Positions 58,393 to 64,000 of a stretch of DNA of 64,000 bases are shown in pieces (the stretch's first letter is position 1; each line of letters begins with the position of its first letter). The translations under genes were made by a program, and so were the position numbers. The DNA comes from Hymenobacter qilianensis (GTDB lineage: Bacteria; Bacteroidota; Bacteroidia; Cytophagales; Hymenobacteraceae): assembly GCF_014489555.1 (NCBI RefSeq), contig NZ_CP060784.1, forward strand, positions 434,001-498,000, given 5' to 3'. The notes beneath the pieces are model-generated. The model made no database searches. It saw only the letters and a program-made list of their open reading frames with translations, and was not told the DNA's origin.

Positions 58393-59067
58393 TCATTTCT
58401 TCAAAATAATGTCCCGGCGACCCGTCCAGCCTTTTGCTGTCCGCTTTAACTCGACTACACCGGTACCACCCACCGCCACCGACGGTATTGATGCGATATA
58501 CTTCGGTGTTACCAACGGGTCGTCTTCAAACACAAAGTCGGTGATATAATACGGGGGACGGCCCCCTGGCTCCTGAATAACGGCGTGAATATGAGCCGGA
58601 TCCGTGCGGCTTGGGTATGATGCCGGCCGGACGGAGCTAATGACGTACCGGCCCTGCTTGTCTGACTTTGCCCAGCCGTGCAAGTGCCCATGCCACTTTT
58701 GAACCCCTCTTTCACCGCCTTTTTTGGTGTAACGGCCCGTGTGGTCAGTTTGATACGCGTAGAGGATTACGCCCGCATACGGGCTTTTGCCATCGGCCTG
58801 TAGCAACGTACCGGTAATTAGTAGCGGGTCGCCCGGCTCATTTGGCCCGCCCATTGTGAGGGTAGAGCTTAATGCGGCCGGCATGTTCACGAAGCTACAC
58901 GCAATGGCAGCATCCGGACTGTCGCAGGAATCTGCTGAGTCAGCCATACCACTAGTGCTGCCCATAGCCTGTGCGCTCGTTTCGGACTTCGTTTCGCTAC
59001 ACCCATTAGTCAGCAAGCCGACGCCACTGAGCAGCAGCGTGCCAAGCATGTATTTGCAGAATTTCAT
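58393..59067 (-). CDS. Intradiol ring-cleavage dioxygenase-like lipoprotein
   Basis: The 224-residue product begins with a lipoprotein signal (lipobox LLTNGC, Cys near residue 23). The rest has the beta-sandwich of intradiol (catechol) dioxygenases: LLITGTLLQADGKSPYAGVILYAYQTDHTGRY, RYVISSVRPASYPSRTDPAHIHAVIQE (the two His ligands and one Tyr) and YYITDFVFEDDP. The fold normally opens catechol rings with Fe(III) in the cytosol. Here an exported lipid-anchored form may act on plant or surface phenolics; several proteins of this exported type exist without known substrate. Confidence 0.82.
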   Translation of the reverse strand: MKFCKYMLGTLLLSGVGLLTNGCSETKSETSAQAMGSTSGMADSADSCDSPDAAIACSFVNMPAALSSTLTMGGPNEPGDPLLITGTLLQADGKSPYAGVILYAYQTDHTGRYTKKGGERGVQKWHGHLHGWAKSDKQGRYVISSVRPASYPSRTDPAHIHAVIQEPGGRPPYYITDFVFEDDPLVTPKYIASIPSVAVGGTGVVELKRTAKGWTGRRDIILKK

Positions 59068-59145
59068 AACTCTGACCAGCTAGTTAATTGCCTCTGAGTT
59101 ACTTAAGTTACGATTTTACTTACATACTTTTTTGATAACCAAAGA

Positions 59146-60018
59146 TCAATACGTTTTGGTCATATCCGTCGGCACAACCAGCACAAAGTCGGCCTTGCGC
59201 AGGTGCTCCTTCTCCAGCTTCTTCAGCTGCTCCTGCGACACGGTGGAGATAGTACGAATGCGCAGCTTGGGCTCCGCTTGCTGCAGATACCAGTTGATGC
59301 CATCGTGGTTGTCGGAGTGGTAGCTGCCGTTGAGGTGAAGCAATAGCTGGCCGGGCTGACGATTTTTCAGAATAAAGTGCGCCATGGTAGCGTCTTTAAG
59401 CGCTTGGGCCTGAATAATATTCTGGGCACCTGCACCGCCGTGGGCCGCGTCGCCAAACATCTTCGCCATGTTGGCATAGCCGGGCAGCGTGTAATCGACC
59501 GTGATGGGCAGTGGCGCCAGCCATTCGCGCTCGTTGGGGGGCAAATTTTCAAGGGAAGCCAAACTGCCTTTCGCCACTTGAGATGCGTAGCGCCGCGGCA
59601 CATTTGTGCCCACTACGCGCAGCTTGTTTTGCCGCGCCAGTTGGAGCAAGGGCTTATAATCGGTGGCGTAATTGGGCCAAGGGCGGCTTTGTTCTTCAAA
59701 CGCTTTATCGTCCAGCTCACCGGTGTTGTATTGCTCCACGAACGGCTGTACGTCGCGCTCAAACATTTCCAACCCCAGCACCAGCTGACCCGCTTTGCGC
59801 TGAGCTAAGTCGCGGGCTACTTGCAACTGTAGCCAGTGTGCAATGGGGTCGTTGTGTTGCTCGCCGAACAGCACGACATCGGCCTCGGCTAGCTCCTTGA
59901 GCATCTTATCGTAGCTGGCCGTTTTGCCGGCGGCGTTGTAGAGGCGGTAAGCAGGACGGTCGTCGGTGCGGAAGCTAAGCAGGCTAAGCAAGATTGGCAG
60001 GAAGAATAGTCGGCGCAT
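59146..60018 (-). CDS. ChaN-like haem-binding/Tiki-fold protein
   Basis: The 290-residue exported product starts MRRLFFLPILLSLLSF (signal peptide). The ChaN marks are ADVVLFGEQHNDPIAHWLQLQVA, LVLGLEMFERDVQPFVEQYN and, in the C-terminal half, NGSYHSDNHDGINWYLQQ. ChaN binds haem and is iron-regulated in other bacteria, although the fold is also that of Tiki proteases. I chose ATG at 60016-60018 over a TTG two codons upstream. Confidence 0.83.
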   Translation of the reverse strand: MRRLFFLPILLSLLSFRTDDRPAYRLYNAAGKTASYDKMLKELAEADVVLFGEQHNDPIAHWLQLQVARDLAQRKAGQLVLGLEMFERDVQPFVEQYNTGELDDKAFEEQSRPWPNYATDYKPLLQLARQNKLRVVGTNVPRRYASQVAKGSLASLENLPPNEREWLAPLPITVDYTLPGYANMAKMFGDAAHGGAGAQNIIQAQALKDATMAHFILKNRQPGQLLLHLNGSYHSDNHDGINWYLQQAEPKLRIRTISTVSQEQLKKLEKEHLRKADFVLVVPTDMTKTY

Positions 60019-60078
60019 AAGCAAGGTAAGTAATGTACTAGCAAGTCAGTTAGCAGGCTTCTTGTTCCTCCTAAAGCG

Positions 60079-60126
60079 CAAAAAGCCCCGTCGATGTTGC
60101 CGTAGGGCAAATGACGGGGCTTTTAA
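60079..60126 (-). terminator. Terminator after the ABC permease gene
   Basis: AAAAGCCCCGTC pairs with GACGGGGCTTTT; inner bases TTGCC / GGCAA lengthen the hairpin. A lone CTGGGGGGCTTTTTGG motif lies at about 60163-60178. Confidence 0.85.
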
Positions 60127-60183
60127 AGAAACCGCAACTATCCGTTTGGCAGTTACGCAGTGCTGGGGGGCTTTTTGGTCGGT

Positions 60184-61524
60184 TTACCCTTTATAAAACA
60201 TCCAGCGCGACAGCTCCTTGTAAGTCACCTTCTTGCCATACAGCAAAATACCCACGCGGTAAATGCGGGCGGCTATCCAGATAGTAGCCACGAAGCCCGC
60301 CACCAGCAGCGCCATAGAAAGCAGCAATTGCCCCGCTGTAACGCCGCCAAACGGAATGCGAATGACCATGGCAATAGGCGACGTGAACGGAATCATCGAC
60401 ATCCAGTAAGCTATGGGGCCGTTCGGGTCCCGAATCATCACGCTTTGGGCTACAATGAAGGTCAGAATCAGGGGCATCGTGATGGGCAGCATAAACTGCT
60501 GCGTATCCGTTTCGTTGTCCACGGCGGCCCCAATTGCCCCAAATAAAGCGCCATAGAGTAAATAGCCCCCCAGGAAATAAAACAGAAAGCTGCCGATGAT
60601 AAGCGGCAAATTCAGGTTAGAAAAGCCTTCCATGGCTGATTTATACATTACGGCGGTTTTGTCTTCCGTCTCTTTGGGAGTGGCTCCGGCCGACTGAGCT
60701 ACGGTTTCTAGTTGCTGCGTACGCGAGGCAGCCACTGTATCTATCCCCGCAACAGCCGAAACGCCGGTTATAACGATGCTCGACAGCGCCACCCACAACA
60801 GCAGTTGGGTAAGGCCCACGGCGGCAATACCGATTACTTTGCCCATCATCAGCTGAAACGGCTTCACCGACGACATAATCACCTCTACGATGCGGCTGGT
60901 TTTCTCCTCAATTACCCCACGCATAATTTGTACGCCGTAGAGGAAAATGAACAAGTAAATCAGGAAGGCCATGAAATAAGCCACTCCTGACGTCACCATC
61001 GAATTGCTCGATTTCTCGCCTTCGTCGCTCAGATTCACCGTATCCATATCGACGTCGGCTTTCAGATTGTCGAGCACTTGCTGGTCGATACCTGACTTTT
61101 GCAGGCGCGCAGCCTCTACCTGCCGGTTCACCGTCCGCTGTATGCTGGTTTGGAGCGTCAGGCTCAGATTTTCGCGGCCAAAAAGCTTGATACCCGTTGG
61201 GTTAGCCAAGTCGAAAGGCGGAACGTAGAGCAGCGCTGAATTTTTACTTTTCTTGAACTCGGCTTTGGCCGCTTCCAGATCAGTGGGTGCGTGCACATAG
61301 CGAATGCTGCTCTTCTCATCCTGAGGCAACTTGCCGGAAAAAAGCCCCCCAGCATCGGCTACGGTCACTATTTTCTTTTCATCCGATGACATCTGCATCA
61401 GAAATATCGGCACCACAAACAGAGCCGACATAAGCAGCGGCCCCACAAAGGTCATGATGATGAAGCTCTTTTTGCGCACCCGCGTGATGTATTCACGCTG
61501 CACGATAAGCCAGATTTGATCCAT
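60184..61524 (-). CDS. ABC-2 type transporter permease (NatB-like)
   Basis: The 446-residue product has an N-terminal membrane helix (IIMTFVGPLLMSALFVVPIFL), a large extracytoplasmic domain (about residues 45-180) and five or six helices in the C-terminal half (VAYFMAFLIYLFIFLYG; VIGIAAVGLTQLLLWVALSS; MPLILTFIVAQ; LLLSMALLVAGFVATIWIA). This layout is that of NatB-type permeases, exporting sodium or drugs. It pairs with the ATPase gene upstream; a palindrome lies between them. Confidence 0.88.
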   Translation of the reverse strand: MDQIWLIVQREYITRVRKKSFIIMTFVGPLLMSALFVVPIFLMQMSSDEKKIVTVADAGGLFSGKLPQDEKSSIRYVHAPTDLEAAKAEFKKSKNSALLYVPPFDLANPTGIKLFGRENLSLTLQTSIQRTVNRQVEAARLQKSGIDQQVLDNLKADVDMDTVNLSDEGEKSSNSMVTSGVAYFMAFLIYLFIFLYGVQIMRGVIEEKTSRIVEVIMSSVKPFQLMMGKVIGIAAVGLTQLLLWVALSSIVITGVSAVAGIDTVAASRTQQLETVAQSAGATPKETEDKTAVMYKSAMEGFSNLNLPLIIGSFLFYFLGGYLLYGALFGAIGAAVDNETDTQQFMLPITMPLILTFIVAQSVMIRDPNGPIAYWMSMIPFTSPIAMVIRIPFGGVTAGQLLLSMALLVAGFVATIWIAARIYRVGILLYGKKVTYKELSRWMFYKG

Positions 61525-61559
61525 TGAAGTAAAGGTTTTTGATGCTGATTAAGAAGGCG

Positions 61560-61656
61560 GTCATGCAGAGGCAGAGCCGAAGCATCTCGCTCGCGGTAGT
61601 GAGGTTAGTAATCCTGCGTCAGCACGCGAGATGCTTCGGCTCCGCCTCTGCATGAC
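61560..61656. repeat. Dispersed palindrome copy inside an ABC operon
   Basis: Arms GTCATGCAGAGGCAGAGCCGAA... and ...TTCGGCTCCGCCTCTGCATGAC pair with one mismatch over 31 bp; the loop contains GAGGTTAGTAATCCTGCGTC. It fills most of the 155 bases between the ATPase and permease genes. Confidence 0.9.
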
Positions 61657-61679
61657 GTTCTACAAGTTCGTATGAAACG

Positions 61680-62618
61680 CTACACGTTCTCTTCTACCAA
61701 TGACTCTGGCATCGTCTCGCGCACGCGGCGAATGAAGATCTCGTTGATGCTCGGAATCTGCTCGCGGAAAGCATGGATTTCCACTTGCCCGATGAGGTAG
61801 CGCAATAAGTCGTTGGGCGTCACGCCCTCGTGCAGCCGAATACGGTCGTAGAAGTAGCCGTTTTCGCGCTCCTTGTGCTCCAGCACTTCAAAATCGGGGT
61901 GAATGACCATCAGGCGGCCTTTGCCTTCTACCTCGTAGGTGTTTGTTTTGAAGGTGTCTTTAATGGTGCCTACGGGGCCATCGAGCACTTTGCGCGAGCG
62001 GTTTATTAGCGCAATAGAGTCGCACATCTCCTCCACCGATTCCATGCGGTGAGTGGAGAAAATGATGGTTGCGCCTTTTTCGCGCAGCTCCAGAATCTCG
62101 TCTTTTATCAGGTTAGCGTTAATTGGGTCGAAGCCCGAAAACGGCTCATCGAGAATGATCAGGCTCGGCTCGTGCAGCACCGTGGCAATAAACTGAACCT
62201 TCTGCTGCATGCCTTTCGACAGATCTTCCACGTTTTTGCTAACCCACGGCCGCAGATCAAAACGATCAATCCAGGCTTTGATGCGTTTGGTCGCGTCGGT
62301 TTTGTTCAGGCCTTTCAATTGGGCCAGATAGAGGAGCTGCTCCCCTATCTTCATTTTCTTGTACAGCCCGCGCTCCTCCGGCAAATACCCGATTTGGGCA
62401 ATGTGGCTGGGATTGAGCCGCTCGCCACGAAACCGGATTTCACCCGAATCAGCCCCCGTAATCTGGGTTATAATGCGGATAAGAGAGGTTTTGCCTGCTC
62501 CGTTGGGCCCCAGCAGCCCGAAGATGCTGCGCTCCGGAATATCGAGGCTGACTCCGCTCAGGGCTACGTGCGCATCGTAGGCTTTGCGCACATCAATTGC
62601 TTGTAGAATGTTGCTCAC
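61680..62618 (-). CDS. ABC transporter ATP-binding protein (NatA-like)
   Basis: The 312-residue cytosolic ATPase has Walker A LLGPNGAGKTSLI, the signature DLSKGMQQKVQF, Walker B LIILDEPFSGFDP and the His in IIFSTHRMESVEE. The C-terminal 80 residues form the extra domain typical of NatA-like and drug-export ATPases (VEIHAFREQIPSINEIFIRRV). It starts with GTG. It supplies the energy for the permease encoded after the palindrome. Confidence 0.92.
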   Translation of the reverse strand: MSNILQAIDVRKAYDAHVALSGVSLDIPERSIFGLLGPNGAGKTSLIRIITQITGADSGEIRFRGERLNPSHIAQIGYLPEERGLYKKMKIGEQLLYLAQLKGLNKTDATKRIKAWIDRFDLRPWVSKNVEDLSKGMQQKVQFIATVLHEPSLIILDEPFSGFDPINANLIKDEILELREKGATIIFSTHRMESVEEMCDSIALINRSRKVLDGPVGTIKDTFKTNTYEVEGKGRLMVIHPDFEVLEHKERENGYFYDRIRLHEGVTPNDLLRYLIGQVEIHAFREQIPSINEIFIRRVRETMPESLVEENV

Positions 62619-62699
62619 GGCTGTTGGTAAGGTTTGTCGACGTTAAATGTATTCATTTATAGCTATTCTACTGTTCTGTTTCTAAGCTGGGGGCAAATT

Positions 62700-63323
62700 T
62701 CACTCGGCCTGAAGCTCATGCAGGTAGCCTTCGAGCCGGTCGAGGTGCTGACCGTAAAGCTTTTGCAAATACCATTTGGTAAACTTGATCATCAGCCAAT
62801 ACAGGACAGTGCCGGTCAAAAACATGATAATGACCGTCAGTCCGATGCTCCAAAACAGCTCCCCTCCGTCGTATTTCAGCGTAAGCCTGTATGCCCGGTA
62901 AGAGGTGGTAGCTATAATGGCGGCAATGGTAACCCAGAGCGAGAGGCGCAAATAAATGGTAAGCAGGCCGCGCAACCCCAGAATCAGCGTCTGCAAATGC
63001 CCGCGCACGTCCTTGTCTACATGATCCATCCGGCGCAGCAGCTTAAACTTGCGGTAGTAGTAATATAGAAAAGCGACCGACAGCAGCTCAAAAGTCAGCA
63101 GGTAGCCCTTAATGAATTGATTGTTAAAGTAGTCAATACCAAAGGGTAAGGCGATGATTACGTACACGATAGACCCCACTTCCCACCATGCGTTGCGGCG
63201 CAGCCTCGTTACTACACTATCTGACTTGCGCGCCACCATGCGCGCCACGCTGTGCGCGCTGAGCGGAGTAGGCTCATCTGTGGCATGGCGGTTCCACATT
63301 TGGCGGAGTTCGTTTAATTCCAT
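62700..63323 (-). CDS. Membrane protein partner of an ECF sigma factor
   Basis: The 207-residue product has a short cytosolic N-terminus (LNELRQMWNRHATDEPT) and four likely membrane helices (VGSIVYVIIALPFGIDYF; LLTFELLSVAFLYYYY; LWVTIAAIIATTSYRAY; GLTVIIMFLTGTVLYWL). Its start overlaps the sigma gene's end by 10 bases, so the two are translated together. Such proteins often act as anti-sigma or sensor, but no known anti-sigma domain is visible. Confidence 0.78.
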   Translation of the reverse strand: MELNELRQMWNRHATDEPTPLSAHSVARMVARKSDSVVTRLRRNAWWEVGSIVYVIIALPFGIDYFNNQFIKGYLLTFELLSVAFLYYYYRKFKLLRRMDHVDKDVRGHLQTLILGLRGLLTIYLRLSLWVTIAAIIATTSYRAYRLTLKYDGGELFWSIGLTVIIMFLTGTVLYWLMIKFTKWYLQKLYGQHLDRLEGYLHELQAE

Positions 63324-63829
63324 TGCTCAGAGCGGCTGAAGATCTTGCGTAGTTTTTCCTGAATGCGGTGCATCTTAACCCGCACATTGTTCTGTGTAAT
63401 TCCCAGAATGTCAGCCATTTCCTCGTAGGTGTGCTCTTCCAGATACAGCAGCACAAATGCCTTTTCCACTTCCGAAAGCCACTCGATGGCCCGGTAAAGC
63501 GTGGCGATTTCCGTGGAGTCCGTTCCGAGATCGGGGGCTTGAGCTACTTCCAGTACCTGCGGGTTGAGGCGGTCGGGAGCGGGCTTGCGGGTGCGCTGGC
63601 GCAAGTCCGACACGGCCACGTTCAGCCCAATGCGGTACATCCAGGTGCTGATTTTTGCCCCCCGCACCTCATAGCGCGGATATGCGCGCCATAGCTGCAG
63701 CACGATTTCCTGAAACAAGTCCTGCTGATCGTCCGCGTCGGCGCAATACAGCCGACAAATTCGCCGGAGCATGGCCTGATGCGCATTCACGAGCGTCAGA
63801 AATTCAGCGGTATTCGGATCGGGAGCCAA
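63314..63829 (-). CDS. ECF-type RNA polymerase sigma factor
   Basis: The 171-residue product has sigma region 2 (LRRICRLYCADADDQQDLFQEIVLQLWRAYPRY...WMYRIGLNVA) and region 4 (YRAIEWLSEVEKAFVLLYLEEHTYEEMADILGITQNNVRVKMHRI), linked by a short variable stretch, as in extracytoplasmic-function sigma factors. The start is TTG; upstream in the same frame there is no ATG before a stop. It overlaps the membrane-protein gene. A GCCCCCC motif copy lies inside the gene. Confidence 0.92.
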   Translation of the reverse strand: MAPDPNTAEFLTLVNAHQAMLRRICRLYCADADDQQDLFQEIVLQLWRAYPRYEVRGAKISTWMYRIGLNVAVSDLRQRTRKPAPDRLNPQVLEVAQAPDLGTDSTEIATLYRAIEWLSEVEKAFVLLYLEEHTYEEMADILGITQNNVRVKMHRIQEKLRKIFSRSEQWN

Positions 63830-63981
63830 GTGCGAGAAGATAGCCAGGATTCACTACATATATCGCCGCTATGAGTAAGGTATTACAGCGTCGGCAAAAA
63901 ATATTTCGGGTGTGCTATATGCCGCTCGTTGCGGCAATACTGAGGGAGCACAAATTGGGACTTTACTTAATTCTCTTAACA

Positions 63982-64000
63982 AAAAAGCCCCCAGAAATGC
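63982..64000. terminator. Left arm of a terminator cut by the window end
   Basis: AAAAAAGCCCCCAGAAATGC is the left half of the stereotyped terminator; the right half would lie beyond the window. It belongs to a gene not in view. The 63830-63981 space shows no gene. Confidence 0.55.

Noticed and set aside
26223..61656. CRISPR array made of the palindrome copies
   Set aside because: Copies are single, kilobases apart and palindromic over their whole length; there are no spacers of even length and no cas genes.

Overview
The window looks like chromosomal DNA of a Hymenobacter-like member of the Bacteroidota (order Cytophagales). This rests on gene content and layout: a Bacteroidota-type RNA polymerase omega gene between bamD and coaBC, a PorD/DUF4835 gene and recN in the same run, BshA of bacillithiol synthesis, a bifunctional DAHP synthase/chorismate mutase, a propionyl-CoA carboxylase beta chain, many lipoproteins with a Cys lipobox, and -7 promoter boxes of the Bacteroidota type TAnnTTTG. 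The DNA is GC-rich by eye (not counted), except for one AT-rich gene near 28.4-29.4 kb.

Layout: 1-8.1 kb holds an exported partial gene, a WbqC-like protein, ClpC, an acyl-CoA carboxylase beta chain, an M42 aminopeptidase and a metal/cobalamin-binding protein. 8.2-11.7 kb is a leftward shikimate operon (DAHP synthase/chorismate mutase, aroB, aroA), divergent from proline dehydrogenase. 13-21.4 kb holds stress-type proteins (YflT-like, YtxH, a YtxH-CsbD fusion), a tail-specific protease and lysS. 21.6-37.7 kb is an accessory-looking stretch of small secreted proteins, peptidases, an MsbA-type ABC exporter, an AT-rich leucine-rich-repeat gene, a lipase and fabI, with several palindromic repeats. 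38.3-45.4 kb is a leftward core cell-envelope and housekeeping run: ostA-like gene, bamD, rpoZ, coaC, coaB, porD, recN. 45.6-57.1 kb has tilS, mdh, two tandem rhomboid proteases, mutL, a GH3-serine hydrolase fusion and bshA. The right end holds an A-type Fe-S carrier, an intradiol-dioxygenase-like lipoprotein, a ChaN-like lipoprotein, a two-gene ABC system and an ECF sigma factor with an overlapping membrane-protein gene. I saw no tRNA, rRNA, CRISPR array, transposase or prophage.

Two DNA-level patterns stand out more than any single gene. First, a short motif, GCCCCCCAG preceded by an A/T run, recurs dozens of times inside and between genes, in both strands and in different reading frames, and it also forms the stem of the commonest terminator type. 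Second, a family of roughly 95-150 bp palindromes (arms starting GTCATGCAGAG and holding CGAAGCATCTCGC) occurs at least five times, with stem changes that compensate each other; one copy sits exactly between the CoaC and CoaB halves of a normally fused gene.

Caution: at least 15 reading-frame breaks in 12 genes, including aroB, coaB, mutL and the ostA-like gene, can each be repaired by adding one base to a homopolymer run, usually of G or C. Two further genes carry an in-frame stop. This looks like uncorrected long-read consensus error rather than biology, so I annotate those genes as whole and state where the break is.
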